Shown here: positions 51,751 to 60,704 of the stretch, one piece after another
Layout: every line of letters begins with the position of its first letter
Numbering within the stretch: position 1 is the stretch's first letter
Assembly: GCF_000522985.1 (NCBI RefSeq)
Contig: NZ_CP007128.1
Location: 3,270,220 to 3,334,219, forward strand
DNA length: 64,000 nt
Source of the DNA: Gemmatirosa kalamazoonensis
GTDB lineage: Bacteria; Gemmatimonadota; Gemmatimonadetes; Gemmatimonadales; Gemmatimonadaceae
Direction of reading: 5' to 3'
Made by a program: the position numbers and the translations under genes
The notes under the pieces: model-generated
What the model was told of the DNA's origin: nothing
The model's input: the letters and a program-made list of their open reading frames with translations, nothing else
Databases searched by the model: none

Positions 51751-51840
51751 GGGCAGGAGGGCGCGCGCGAAGCGCGCGAGGGCAGGAGGGCAGGAGAGCC
51801 GACGACTCTCCTGCCCTCCTGCGCTCCTGCCCTCCTGCCC
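51751..51840. terminator. Hairpin of inverted octamer words after ahcY (element H)
   Basis: GGGCAGGA occurs at 51751, 51780 and 51788, with a GC-rich insertion after a partial copy at 51759. After a 13-base centre come TCCTGCCC copies at 51809, 51817 (as TCCTGCGC), 51825 and 51833. The inner arms pair without mismatch. It begins two bases after the ahcY stop, so it is the likely terminator. Confidence 0.8.
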
Positions 51841-51929
51841 TCTCCGTTCTGGGTCGTTCGACTCACGCGCGCGCTTCCGGGTTGAGGGAAATTGCCGGCT
51901 CCTCAGCTTCCCTCAACCGGAGAACGACC

Positions 51930-52574
51930 ATGCGACTCGTCGCCTCACTGCTCGCTCTCGGTGTCGTCCTGTCCGCGTCGCCGCTGTCCGCGCAGAGCCT
52001 CGCCAACGGGAGCGCCGCGCGCCCGAAGTTCGCCGAGCCCGATCTCACGGCGGTGCGCGCCGCGACCGAGCGATTCCGCGACGTGAAGGTCGCACTCGCC
52101 GAAGGGTACATCCGCGATCCGTTCGACCTCTGCGACACCGCGGAGATGATGGGACGCCCCGCGGCGCTCGGCGCGATGGGCATCCATTACGTGCGCCCCG
52201 ACCTGCTCGGCATCACCGGCCCGCCGAACCCGCGCGTCGACGGCACCGGCACGCACATCGACTTCCGCAAGCCGGCGATCCTCATCTACGAGCCGCAGAA
52301 GGACGGGTCGCTCGATCTCGTCGCCGTCGAGAACCTCGTGTTCATCAAGGCGTGGGAGAAGGCGGGCAACAGCGCGCCGCCGTCGTTCCGCGGCGTGCCG
52401 TTCGATCGCATGGTCGACGACCCCGCGACGGCGGCGGACGAGGCGCACATGTTCGAGCCGCACTACGACCGGCACGTCTGGCTGTACCGCGACAACCCGA
52501 ACGGCATCTTCGCGCAGTACAACCCGAACGTGAGCTGCGCGAACCACACCGGGGCGCGCACGCACAAGCACTGA
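51930..52574 (+). CDS. Uncharacterised secreted protein
   Basis: A 214-residue protein with a clear signal peptide (LVASLLALGVVLSASPLSAQ). The mature part has a helical start (LTAVRAATERFRDVKVALAE), then GYIRDPFDLCDTAEMMGRP, MGIHYVRPDLLG, RKPAILIYEPQKDGSLDLVA and a His-rich end (MFEPHYDRHVWLYRDNPNG, then SCANHTGARTHKH). Two Cys may form a disulfide and the His cluster could bind metal, but no known motif is present. CCGGAGAA before ATG 51930 is the ribosome site. It stands alone between ahcY and a convergent gene. Not recognised. Confidence 0.75.
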   Translation: MRLVASLLALGVVLSASPLSAQSLANGSAARPKFAEPDLTAVRAATERFRDVKVALAEGYIRDPFDLCDTAEMMGRPAALGAMGIHYVRPDLLGITGPPNPRVDGTGTHIDFRKPAILIYEPQKDGSLDLVAVENLVFIKAWEKAGNSAPPSFRGVPFDRMVDDPATAADEAHMFEPHYDRHVWLYRDNPNGIFAQYNPNVSCANHTGARTHKH

Positions 52575-52591
52575 GCGGCCGGAGCGGCCGC

Positions 52592-53785
52592 CTAACGGGT
52601 CTCGAGCTTGTAGACCTTGCCGTTCTGGGACACGACGTACAGCTCGCCCGCCGCGTCCACGCCGAACGACGTCACGTTGCCGAGCGCGCCGACGTTCCAC
52701 GTCTGCCGATCGGCGACGCTGCCGTCGTCGGCGACGCGGAGGCTGCGCAGGAAGCCGGAGCAGTAGTCGGAGTAGAAGTAGTGCCCGCGGAGCGCGGCGA
52801 TCGCGCCGCGGTACACGTAGCCCCCGGTGATCGAGCAGCCCTGGTCGTGGCCGTACTCCGCAACCGGCAGCCGGAGCTGCGACCGATCGCACGACGCGCC
52901 ATTGTAGCAGTCGCTCCCTTCCATGCGGTTCCAGCCGTAGTTCACGCCGGCCTCGCGCACCCCCGCGACGTCGACCTCCTCGAGGCGCCCCTGTCCCACG
53001 TCGGCGATGTAGAGCCGCGACGACGGCGGGTCGAACGAGAAGCGCCACGGGTTGCGCAGCCCGAACGCCCAGATCTCGCCGCGCGCGCCGGACGCCGACA
53101 CGAACGGGTTGTCCGCCGGCACCGAGTAGGCGGCGCCGTTAGGCACGTCGTCGACGTCGAGGCGCAGCAGCTTGCCGAGCAGCGTCGAGAGCTTCTGGCC
53201 GTTGCCCTGCGGATCGCCGGCGCTGCCGCCGTCGCCCATGCCGACGTACAGCTTGCCGTCGGGGCCGAACGCGAGCATGCCGCCGTTGTGGTTCGCGAAC
53301 GGCTGCGCGACCGTGAGCACGAGCGACGCGCTCGCCGCGTCCGCGCGGTCGCGGTCCGCGCTCACCCGATACCGCTCGACGCGCGTGTCGCCGTTGCGGT
53401 CGGTGTAGTTCACGTAGAACTGGCCGTTCTGCGCGTAGCGCGGATGGAACGCGAGGCCCAACAGTCCGCGCTCGCCGCCCGACGTGAGCTTGGCAGCGAT
53501 GTCGAGGAACGGCGTCGGCAGCAGCCGGCCGCCGCTCACGATGCGGATGCGTCCGGGCTGCTCGAGGATGAACAGCCGCGCGTCGCCGGGCGGCGACGTG
53601 AGGAACAGCGGCGCGTCCAGCCCGGAGACGACCTCGCGTGCGACGAGCTGCACCGGCGCGGTGCTGCCGGCGGTCGAGTCCACCGGCGCCGCGGCCTCCG
53701 CGCCGCGCTCGGAGCACGACGGGAGCGCCGTCGCGGCGAGCGCGGTGACGGCGCGGCGCAGCAGGAACGCGAACGCGAGGCGCAT
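52592..53785 (-). CDS. PQQ-dependent sugar dehydrogenase-type beta-propeller lipoprotein
   Basis: A 397-residue exported protein. Lipoprotein signal: LAATALPSC. The propeller matches the soluble glucose dehydrogenase / aldose sugar dehydrogenase family: FILEQPGRIRIVSGG, GERGLLGLAFHPRYAQNGQF, the catalytic-type His in PFANHNGGMLAFGPDGKLYV, GDGGSAGDPQGNGQ, EIWAFGLRNPWRFSFD, EVDVAGVREAGVNYGWNRME, and EYGHDQGCSITGGYVYRG. It would oxidise a sugar in the periplasm with PQQ; no PQQ synthesis genes are in the window. ATG 53785 lies 5 bases after the aminotransferase stop, so they form an operon. The stop TAG lies in GTTAGGC (minus strand). Confidence 0.9.
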   Translation of the reverse strand: MRLAFAFLLRRAVTALAATALPSCSERGAEAAAPVDSTAGSTAPVQLVAREVVSGLDAPLFLTSPPGDARLFILEQPGRIRIVSGGRLLPTPFLDIAAKLTSGGERGLLGLAFHPRYAQNGQFYVNYTDRNGDTRVERYRVSADRDRADAASASLVLTVAQPFANHNGGMLAFGPDGKLYVGMGDGGSAGDPQGNGQKLSTLLGKLLRLDVDDVPNGAAYSVPADNPFVSASGARGEIWAFGLRNPWRFSFDPPSSRLYIADVGQGRLEEVDVAGVREAGVNYGWNRMEGSDCYNGASCDRSQLRLPVAEYGHDQGCSITGGYVYRGAIAALRGHYFYSDYCSGFLRSLRVADDGSVADRQTWNVGALGNVTSFGVDAAGELYVVSQNGKVYKLETR

Positions 53786-53790
53786 GGGCG

Positions 53791-54972
53791 TCAGCTCACG
53801 GGCGCTTCGGCGAGCTGCGCGAGGCGCGTGACCGCATCGGACAGCACGTGCGCCGGCTGCACGAGCGAGATGCGGAAGAAGCCCTGCCCACCGGGACCGA
53901 ACGCGAGCCCCGGCGTGACGACGATCCCCGTCTCGTCGAGCGCGGCGCGCACCCATCCCCAGTCGTCGAAGCCGGCCGGCACCGGGAGCCACGCGTACAT
54001 CGCGCCCTTCGGCGGCGCCGCGTCCCAGCCGGCGGCGGCGAGGGCGCCGTACACCGCGTCGCGGCGGCGCTTGTACTCCGCGGTCACCGGCGCGGACAGC
54101 TCACGCCAGTGCGAGAACGCGTGCGCGCCCGCCGCCTGCGCGACCCACGGCGTGCCGTAGCCCACGTTCGAGCGATAGGCGAGCAGCGCGTCGAGCGCGT
54201 CGGGACGGCCGGTCGCGAAGCCGATGCGCAGCCCCGCCATGTTGAACGCCTTCGAGCACGAGTGCATCTCCACCGCGACCGCCGCGGCGCCGTCGATCTC
54301 GAAGATGCTCGGCGCGACGAAGCCGTCGTACGTCAGCTCGCTGTACGCGAGGTCGCTCACGAGCAGCAGGTCGTGGTCGCGCGCGAACGCCACCGCGCGG
54401 TCGAGGAACGCGCGGTCGGCGACCGCGCCCGTCGGGTTGTTGGGGTAGTTCACGACGAGCACCTTCGCGCGCGACAGCACCGAGGCCGGCACGTCGTCGA
54501 GCGACGGCAGGAAGTCCGGCGCCGCCGCGCGCAGCAGGTGCACCTCGGCGCCGTTCAGCAGCGGCGCGCGGCCGTACACCGGGTAGTAGACGTCGGGCAC
54601 GAGCGCGACGTCGCCGGCGCCGCAGTACGCCGCGAGGATCTGCGCGATCCCCTCCTTCGAGCCGCTGAGCGCGACGACCTGGCGCTCCGCGTCGATCACG
54701 ACCCCGAACCGCTCGGCCATGAACCCGGCCGCGGCGGCGAGCAGCTCCGGCGAGCCGCGAAACGGCGGGTAGCCGTGGCGCGACGTGTCGGCGATCGCGC
54801 GCTGCACCGCGTCGACCACGGCGGGCGGCGTCGGCTGGTCGGGGCTCCCGATGCCGAGGTCGAGGTACGCCTGCCCGCGCGCGCGGGCGTCGGCCTTGAG
54901 GCGGTCGAGCTCGGCGAACACGTACGGCGGGAGCTGCGAGAGCGAGGCGGTCGGGGAGGGGGCTGGCGGCAT
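53791..54972 (-). CDS. PLP-dependent class I/II aminotransferase (LL-DAP aminotransferase-like)
   Basis: A 393-residue fold-type I aminotransferase. Blocks: YLDLGIGSPDQPTPP, HGYPPFRGSPELLAAAAGFM, VALSGSKEGIAQILAAY, VPDVYYPVYGRAPLLNGAEV, VVNYPNNPTGAVA, LLVSDLAYSELTYDGF, the PLP lysine in MHSCSKAFNMAGLRIGFATG, and the C-terminal Arg in FFRISLVQP. SKEGIAQ and the overall pattern are closest to LL-diaminopimelate aminotransferases and related class I enzymes, so a lysine/cell-wall precursor role is possible but not shown. ATG 54972 is chosen over an upstream ATG because the conserved part starts soon after. A TAAGTTATC box lies ~55 bases upstream. Confidence 0.88.
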   Translation of the reverse strand: MPPAPSPTASLSQLPPYVFAELDRLKADARARGQAYLDLGIGSPDQPTPPAVVDAVQRAIADTSRHGYPPFRGSPELLAAAAGFMAERFGVVIDAERQVVALSGSKEGIAQILAAYCGAGDVALVPDVYYPVYGRAPLLNGAEVHLLRAAAPDFLPSLDDVPASVLSRAKVLVVNYPNNPTGAVADRAFLDRAVAFARDHDLLLVSDLAYSELTYDGFVAPSIFEIDGAAAVAVEMHSCSKAFNMAGLRIGFATGRPDALDALLAYRSNVGYGTPWVAQAAGAHAFSHWRELSAPVTAEYKRRRDAVYGALAAAGWDAAPPKGAMYAWLPVPAGFDDWGWVRAALDETGIVVTPGLAFGPGGQGFFRISLVQPAHVLSDAVTRLAQLAEAPVS

Positions 54973-55025
54973 GTGCACGACGTGATGGACGTGACGACGG
55001 CAGCGGCGCACGCACGCGCCGCTTC

Positions 55026-55034
55026 GATAACTTA
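55026..55034 (-). promoter_or_regulatory. Candidate -10 (TAAGTT) for the aminotransferase operon
   Basis: The minus strand reads TAAGTTATC 54 bases before ATG 54972, identical to the word ahead of ggt. It lies in the divergent gap shared with the sorbosone-dehydrogenase-like gene. Confidence 0.35.
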
Positions 55035-55082
55035 CCCCTCGGGCTGCGGCTGGGCACCAACACTCGAGCTCAGGGGGAGGAC

Positions 55083-56456
55083 GTGACTGCGATGGTCCGC
55101 GAAACGCGCGCCGGTCGGGGTGGTGGACACGGAGGGATGCTGCTGCTGGTCGCCGCGGGAGCGATCGCCGTGGCGTGCGGTAAAGGCTCGGGGGACGGCC
55201 GCGCGGTCGACTCCCATGCGGTGGGCGGCGAGGTGACGCCGACGGCGGGCCCCTCGGCCGCCGCGAAGCCCGCCTGCGCCGCCGACAACGGCGGCATCAC
55301 GCTCCCCGCCGGCTTCTGCGCGACGATCTTCGACGACCGAGCGGGTACCCCGCGTCACATCGTGGTGGCCCCGAACGGCGACGTGTTCGTGAACCGGTCG
55401 AGCGCGCGCTCCGGCGGGGGCGTGCTCGCCCTGCGCGACACGAACGGCGACGGCCAGGCCGACGTGCGCGAGACGTTCGGGAGCGGCACCGGCACCGGCA
55501 TCGGGCTCGTGCCGGGGTGGCTCTACGTCGAGCACTCCACGCGCATCGTGCGCTATCCGATGACCGCGGGACGCCTGACGCCTAACGGCGAACCCGAGGT
55601 GATCGTCACCGGGCTGCCGACGGGCGGCCACGACGCGCACCCGTTCGTGCTCGATGGGAAGGGGAACCTGTTCGTCGACCTCGGCTCGCCGTCGAACTCG
55701 TGTCAGCAGTCCGACCGGCAGAACCGCTCGCCGGGCAAGGACCCGTGCCCCGAGCTGACGATGCGCGCCGGGATCTGGCGCTTCGACGCGAACAAGCAGA
55801 ACCAGGAGCCCACGGCCACGAACCGGTACGCGACGGGTCTGCGCAACGCCGAGGGACTCGCGGTGCACCCGGGTGACGGCGCACTGTATTCCACGTCGCA
55901 CGGCCGCGACCAGCTGTCGCAGAACTGGGGCTTCACGGACCAGCAGAGCGCCGAGCTCCCGGCCGAGGAGCTGTTCAAGGTCGACCAGGGGACCGACGGC
56001 GGGTGGCCCTATTGCTACTACGACCAGTTCCAGAAGAAGAAGGTCCTCGCCCCCGAGTACGGCGGCGACGGCAAGCAGGTCGGCCGCTGCGCGGGCAAGG
56101 CCGAGCCGGCGGTCGCGTTCCCGGGGCACTGGGCGCCGATGGCGACGCTGTTCTACACGGGGCGCGCGTTCCCGGCGAAGTACCGCGACGGCGCGTTCGT
56201 CGCGTTCCACGGCTCGTGGAACCGCCTGCCGCTGCCGCAGGCGGGCTTCCGCGTGGCGTTCGCGCCCATGTCGGGCGGCAAGTTCACCGGCGCGTACGAG
56301 ACCTTCGCCGACGGCTTCGCGGGCGGCGAGATCCGCAGCATGCCCAACGCCGCCGCCCATCGCCCGTCGGGCCTCGCGCAGTCGCCCGACGGGGGCATCT
56401 ACGTCACGGACGACGCGAAGGGGCGCATCTGGAAGATCGTCTACGTCGGACGTTAG
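55083..56456 (+). CDS. Glucose/sorbosone dehydrogenase-type beta-propeller lipoprotein
   Basis: A 457-residue exported protein with a lipoprotein signal (LLLVAAGAIAVAC). The propeller differs from its neighbour at 52.6 kb: TLPAGFCATIFDDRAGTPRH, VAPNGDVFVNRSS, ALRDTNGDGQADVRETFGSG (a calcium-type DxNxDG loop), GGHDAHPFVLDGKGNLFVDL, GLRNAEGLAVHPGDGALY, VAFPGHWAPMATLFYTG, VAFHGSWNRLP and GIYVTDDAKGRIWKI. This is the L-sorbosone dehydrogenase-like family. GTG 55083 follows GGGGGAGG; the TAG stop lies within GTTAGGC, and a second copy follows 13 bases later. Substrate unknown. It faces the aminotransferase operon. Confidence 0.85.
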   Translation: MTAMVRETRAGRGGGHGGMLLLVAAGAIAVACGKGSGDGRAVDSHAVGGEVTPTAGPSAAAKPACAADNGGITLPAGFCATIFDDRAGTPRHIVVAPNGDVFVNRSSARSGGGVLALRDTNGDGQADVRETFGSGTGTGIGLVPGWLYVEHSTRIVRYPMTAGRLTPNGEPEVIVTGLPTGGHDAHPFVLDGKGNLFVDLGSPSNSCQQSDRQNRSPGKDPCPELTMRAGIWRFDANKQNQEPTATNRYATGLRNAEGLAVHPGDGALYSTSHGRDQLSQNWGFTDQQSAELPAEELFKVDQGTDGGWPYCYYDQFQKKKVLAPEYGGDGKQVGRCAGKAEPAVAFPGHWAPMATLFYTGRAFPAKYRDGAFVAFHGSWNRLPLPQAGFRVAFAPMSGGKFTGAYETFADGFAGGEIRSMPNAAAHRPSGLAQSPDGGIYVTDDAKGRIWKIVYVGR

Positions 56457-56498
56457 GCGTCCCCGTTAGGCGTTCCCAATCACCGAGGCTCACGACCC

Positions 56499-57626
56499 AT
56501 GTCCAATAGACTCCAGCAGCTCCACGCCGCCGGCGTGTCGATCTGGCTCGACTACATCGACCGCACGATGCTGTTCAACGGAGACCTTGAGCGGCGCATC
56601 CGCGACGAGGCGCTCACCGGGATGACGTCGAACCCGACCATCTTCGAGAAGGCGATGGCCGAGGGGGAGGCGTACGACAAGCAGCTCTCGTCGGCCGAGT
56701 CGGGGCTGTCGCCGTGGGAGCTGTTCGAGCTCGTCGAGACCGAGGACGTGCGCCGCGCGTGCGACCTCTTCGCCCCGGTCTACGACGCGACGAAAGGCGC
56801 CGACGGGATGGTGTCGATCGAGGTGTCGCCCGGCGTCGCGAACGACTCGCAGGCGACGGTCGAGGAGGCCAAGCGTCTGTGGCGCGCCGTCGAGCGGCCC
56901 AACGTGATGATCAAGGTGCCGGGCACGGAGACCGGCGCCGTCGCCGTCCGCGAGCTCATCACCGAGGGGATCAACGTCAACATCACGCTGCTGTTCAGCG
57001 TCGACGCGCACCGCCGCGTGATCGACGCGTACCTCGACGCGCTGGACGCCCGCGCCGCGGCCGGCAAGCCGGTGGACGGCATCGCGAGCGTCGCGAGCTT
57101 CTTCGTGAGCCGCGTCGACACGCTCGTGGACAAGAAGCTCGACGCGCTCATCGCCACGCTCCCCGAGGACCGGCGCGCGCACGCCGAGTCGCTGAAGGGC
57201 AAGGCGGCGATCGCGAACGCGAAGATGGCGTACCGCCTCTTCCAGCAGAAGTTCTCGGGCCCGCGGTGGGACGCGCTCGCCGCGAAGGGTGCACGCGTGC
57301 AGCGGCCGCTGTGGGCGAGCACGAGCACGAAGAACAAGGCGTACCGCGACGTGATGTACGTCGAGCAGCTCATCGGCCCCGACACGGTGAACACGATGCC
57401 GCCGGCGACGATCGACGCGTTCGCCGACCACGGCGTCGTCGCGCGCACGGTGGACGCCGACCTCGACGCGGCCGAGCGCGTGCTCGCCGACCTCACCGCG
57501 CTCGGCATCGACATGCGTCAGGTGACCGACCAGCTTCTGGAAGAGGGGATCACGTCGTTCCAGAAGTCGTTCGACGGGCTGCTCGGCGGGATCGAGAAGA
57601 AGGTGTCGTCGCTCGCCGCGCGCTGA
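56499..57626 (+). CDS. tal: Transaldolase
   Basis: A 375-residue enzyme of the non-oxidative pentose phosphate pathway that moves a three-carbon unit between sugar phosphates through a Schiff base. It is the long bacterial form: GVSIWLDYIDRTML, GMTSNPTIFEKAM, VSIEVSPGVANDSQATVEEA, the catalytic lysine in NVMIKVPGT, NVNITLLFSVDAHRRV, ASFFVSRVDTLVDKKLD, RPLWASTSTKN and NTMPPATIDAFADHG. ATG 56499 starts 42 bases after the upstream stop. The acylase-type gene follows after 6 bases and pgi lies 5.3 kb downstream, a partner often found next to this form of tal. Confidence 0.96.
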   Translation: MSNRLQQLHAAGVSIWLDYIDRTMLFNGDLERRIRDEALTGMTSNPTIFEKAMAEGEAYDKQLSSAESGLSPWELFELVETEDVRRACDLFAPVYDATKGADGMVSIEVSPGVANDSQATVEEAKRLWRAVERPNVMIKVPGTETGAVAVRELITEGINVNITLLFSVDAHRRVIDAYLDALDARAAAGKPVDGIASVASFFVSRVDTLVDKKLDALIATLPEDRRAHAESLKGKAAIANAKMAYRLFQQKFSGPRWDALAAKGARVQRPLWASTSTKNKAYRDVMYVEQLIGPDTVNTMPPATIDAFADHGVVARTVDADLDAAERVLADLTALGIDMRQVTDQLLEEGITSFQKSFDGLLGGIEKKVSSLAAR

Positions 57627-57632
57627 GCGGCG

Positions 57633-59654
57633 ATGCGCGCGCGCACCCCGCTCGCCCTCGCGGTCCTCGCCGGCGCGCTGTACGTGGGGGCGCGCCCGGC
57701 GGGCCCGCTTCCCGCGCTCGGGCCGCTCCTGGACCCGGCGCGCGGGCTGTGGTCGGCCGCCCGCGGCCCGACGGCCCTGCCTAACGGAACCGAGATCGCC
57801 GTGCCCGGCCTCGGCGCGCCGGTGCGCGTGATCTACGACGCGCGCGCCGTACCGCACATCTTCGCCACGCGCGAGGACGACGCGTACCGCGCGCTCGGCT
57901 ACGTCGTCGCCCGCGACCGGCTGTTCCAGATGTACGTGCAGACGCTCGCCGGCAGCGGACGGCTCACCGAGATGGGCGGCGCGCGCGTGCTTCCGCTCGA
58001 CCGCGAGATGCGGCACCTCGGCATGCCGTGGGCCGCCGAGCGCAAGCTCCGCGCGGTCGACACCACGAGCGCGACGTGGCGCAACGTCGTCGCGTACGCG
58101 GCGGGCGTGAACGCGTACATCGGCAAGCTGGCGCCGGGCGACGTGCCGATGGAGTTCCGCATGCTCGGCCTCGCGCCGCCGCGGTGGGAGCCGATCAACT
58201 CGCTGCACCTCATGAACCGCATGGGGTACACGCTCGCCGACATCGACCCGGAGACGGACCGCGCCGCGGCTGCCGCCCGCGTCGGTCGCGCGGCCGCCGA
58301 GGCGCTGTTCCCGGTGGCCGAGCCGATCGTCGAGCCGATCCAGCCGAACGGCCAGCGTGCGCCGCGCTTCGACTTCGCGCCGCTGCCGCCGCCGGGCGCG
58401 CCGGACACCGCCGCCGCGACGGTCGCCGCGCTCGTGGGCGACGCGTTCCCGCTCCGTCTCGCCGCGCACCGTGCGCTGAGCGAGGAGCCGACGACGATGG
58501 CGAGCAACAACTGGGCGGTCGCGCCGCGCCGCACGAAGAACGGCTACGCGCTGCTCGCCGGCGACCCGCACCTCGAGCTCACGCTCCCGTCGATCTGGTA
58601 CGAGGCGCACCTCGTGGTGCCCGGGCAGCTCGACGTGTACGGCGTCACCATCCCGGGCGCGCCGGGGATCATCATCGGCTTCAACCGCGACGTCGCGTGG
58701 ACGTTCACGAACACCGGCGCCGACGTCATGGACTACTGGGCGGAGCGCGTGGACGACGACGCGCACCCCACGAAGTACATGCTCGACGGCGTGTGGCGCC
58801 CGCTCGAGACGCGTGTGGAGACGTACCGCGCGCCTAACGGCTCCGCGCTCGCCACCGACACGCTGTACTTCACGCACCGCGGACCGATGCGGCGCGAGGG
58901 CGGCCGCTGGGTGTCGATGCGCTGGACCGTGCTCGAGCCGGGCTCGAACGAGGTCGAGGGGTTCCAGCGCGTGGCGCGCGCGCGCAGCGTGGCCGAGTGG
59001 CACGACATCATGGGGGCCGTGTACTGGGCGCCCGCGCAGAACATGCTCACCGCCGACCGGCAGGGGCACATCGGCATCCGCTCCACGGGCCACTACCCGC
59101 TGCGTGCCGGCGACGGCAGCGGTCTCGAGCTGCGCGACGGCACCACGTCGGCGAACGACTGGCGCGGCATCGTTCCGCTCGCGCAGTACCCGCAGGCGTT
59201 CGACCCGCCGCAGGGCTACCTCGCGAGCGCGAATCAGCAGCCGATCGACCCGAAGCAGGCGGGCTGGTACATCGGCGGCTCGTACGATCCGTGGCGCGCG
59301 CTCCGGATCAACGCGCTGCTGCGCGCCGACTCGCAGATGACGCCCGACGCGATGCGCCGCATGCAGACGGATCCGGGCAGCGCGCGCGCGCCGACTACTT
59401 CGTGCCGTTCTTCCTCGCGGCGTCCAACACCGCGCACGCCGGCGTCGACTCCGCGAAGCTCGCCGAGGCCGGCCGGCTGCTGTCGCAGTGGGACCGCCGC
59501 TACACGCGCGACGACACGCGCGCGGTGCTGTTCGAGCTCGCGATGCGCGAGCTGTCCATCCGCACGTGGGACGAGCTGGACGACGAGGCGAAGGGCGCGC
59601 GCCCCGCCCCCGGCGCGTTCGGCGAGCCCTCGACGACGCCGGCCCGCGCGGTGA
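57633..59654 (+). CDS. Penicillin-acylase-family Ntn hydrolase, truncated by frameshift
   Basis: As written the frame gives 673 residues. The family normally matures by self-cleavage before a Ser; here Ser291 in TMASNNWAV is the expected nucleophile. Other blocks: VIYDARAVPHIFATREDDAY, VVARDRLFQMYVQTLAGSGR, LLAGDPHLELTLPSIWYEAH, IIIGFNRDVAWTFTNTGADV, YWAPAQNMLTADRQGHIGIR, GYLASANQQPIDP. After ~residue 583 the frame leaves the family at a (GC)6 run (59380-59391); the natural continuation DYFVPFFLAA is in another frame to 60172. An N-terminal hydrophobic stretch (LALAVLAGALYVGARPAG) suggests export. Substrates could be acyl-homoserine lactones, amides or lactams. Confidence 0.88.
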   Translation: MRARTPLALAVLAGALYVGARPAGPLPALGPLLDPARGLWSAARGPTALPNGTEIAVPGLGAPVRVIYDARAVPHIFATREDDAYRALGYVVARDRLFQMYVQTLAGSGRLTEMGGARVLPLDREMRHLGMPWAAERKLRAVDTTSATWRNVVAYAAGVNAYIGKLAPGDVPMEFRMLGLAPPRWEPINSLHLMNRMGYTLADIDPETDRAAAAARVGRAAAEALFPVAEPIVEPIQPNGQRAPRFDFAPLPPPGAPDTAAATVAALVGDAFPLRLAAHRALSEEPTTMASNNWAVAPRRTKNGYALLAGDPHLELTLPSIWYEAHLVVPGQLDVYGVTIPGAPGIIIGFNRDVAWTFTNTGADVMDYWAERVDDDAHPTKYMLDGVWRPLETRVETYRAPNGSALATDTLYFTHRGPMRREGGRWVSMRWTVLEPGSNEVEGFQRVARARSVAEWHDIMGAVYWAPAQNMLTADRQGHIGIRSTGHYPLRAGDGSGLELRDGTTSANDWRGIVPLAQYPQAFDPPQGYLASANQQPIDPKQAGWYIGGSYDPWRALRINALLRADSQMTPDAMRRMQTDPGSARAPTTSCRSSSRRPTPRTPASTPRSSPRPAGCCRSGTAATRATTRARCCSSSRCASCPSARGTSWTTRRRARAPPPARSASPRRRRPAR

Positions 59655-60172
59655 ACGTCCCCACGGCGATCCTCGCCGAGCTGCTCGCCGACTCGGCGAG
59701 CGCGTGGTGGGACGTGCGGCGTACGGGCGACCGCGTGGAGCATCGCGACGACGTCGTCGCGGCGAGCCTCGTCGCCGCGCTCGACAGCGCGCGCCGCAAG
59801 TACGGCGAGCCCGACGCCGGTGGGTGGACGTGGAGCAGGATGCGCCACGCGAACATCAAGCACCTGCTGCAGATCCCGGCGCTCGGCGCGCTCGACCTGC
59901 CGGTGCAGGGCGGGCCATCGACGATCGCGCCGTCGCCCGGCACCGGCACGCACGGCCCGAGCTGGCGCATGGTCGTCGAGCTCGGCCCGGAGGTGCACGC
60001 GATGTCGATCTACCCCGGCGGCCAGTCGGGCAATCCGCTCAGCCCGCGCTACAAGGACCGCATCGGAAAGTGGCTTGCGGGAGAGCTCGACACCCTCTTC
60101 GTTCCCCACGCCGCGAGCGAGATGGCCGGCGCGCGTTCGGCGGGCGCCCTCACCCTCGTTCCCGGTCGCTGA
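59391..60172 (+). pseudogene. Out-of-frame C-terminal part of the penicillin-acylase gene
   Basis: About 260 residues continue the beta subunit of the acylase without a gap: ADYFVPFFLAASNTAHAGVD, LFELAMRELSIRTWDELDDE, RMRHANIKHLLQIPALGALD, GPSWRMVVELGPEVHAMSIY and PGGQSGNPLSPRYKD, the last being a strongly conserved end of the family. Deleting one GC unit restores a single ~845-residue protein. Codon bias is unchanged, so the break is either recent, phase-variable or a sequencing error. Confidence 0.8.
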
Positions 60173-60184
60173 CCCCTCCCACGC

Positions 60185-60610
60185 ATGCGTGCTCTCTCCG
60201 TCCTCGTCCTCGCCGCGCTGCTGGGGCTCGTCACCGTGTTCGTCGCGTGGTGGGCCGTGCCCATCGTCGCGTTCGTGTGGGGGATCGTGACCGCGCGGTG
60301 GATGCGGCGGCCGGCCGCCGGCGCGGCGCTCGCCGGGGCGTTAGCGTGGGCGGCGCTATTGGGCGTGGACGCGATGGACGGCCGCCTGTACGGCCTCGGC
60401 ACGCTGTTCGGGGAGATCGCGAAGCTGCCGCCCGCGGTCTTCTTCGCGCTCTCGGTCCTGTTCCCCGCGCTCCTCGCGTGGAGCGCCGCCGCGCTCGGGG
60501 CCGACCTGCGAGGGCGTCCGGCGCGCCGTCGGTACTACGTGCCGCCCGACAAGATCCTCGGCCCGGCCACCCGCGTCGGCCGGAGCGACGAGGTGCGGGC
60601 CCGCGGGTGA
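60185..60610 (+). CDS. Uncharacterised membrane protein
   Basis: A 141-residue protein with four hydrophobic segments (VLVLAALLGLVTVFVAWWAV, IVAFVWGIVTARW, AGAALAGALAWAALLGV and AVFFALSVLFPALLAWSAAA) and a basic, probably cytoplasmic C-terminal tail (RGRPARRRYYVPPDKILG). It starts 12 bases after the acylase stop and may be co-transcribed with it. No family is recognised; size and topology are reminiscent of small accessory membrane proteins. Confidence 0.7.
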   Translation: MRALSVLVLAALLGLVTVFVAWWAVPIVAFVWGIVTARWMRRPAAGAALAGALAWAALLGVDAMDGRLYGLGTLFGEIAKLPPAVFFALSVLFPALLAWSAAALGADLRGRPARRRYYVPPDKILGPATRVGRSDEVRARG

Positions 60611-60620
60611 CCGGGGTGAT

Positions 60621-60626
60621 TAAGTT
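60621..60626 (+). promoter_or_regulatory. Candidate -10 (TAAGTT) for pyk
   Basis: TAAGTT stands in a short AT-richer patch (GTGATTAAGTTGCAC) 78 bases before GTG 60705. It matches the TAAGTT found ahead of ggt and the aminotransferase gene. Confidence 0.35.
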
Positions 60627-60704
60627 GCACGGTCGCAGGTTGGAGCATTCCTAGCCACGTCGGCGAGCGACGTCGCGCTCCCACGCAACCGCTGCAACCG
60701 GATC

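Noticed and set aside
55083-56456. Sorbosone-dehydrogenase-like gene and 52592-53785 as a recent duplication
   Set aside because: Both are beta-propellers of related superfamilies, but their motif sets and lengths differ too much for a local duplicate.
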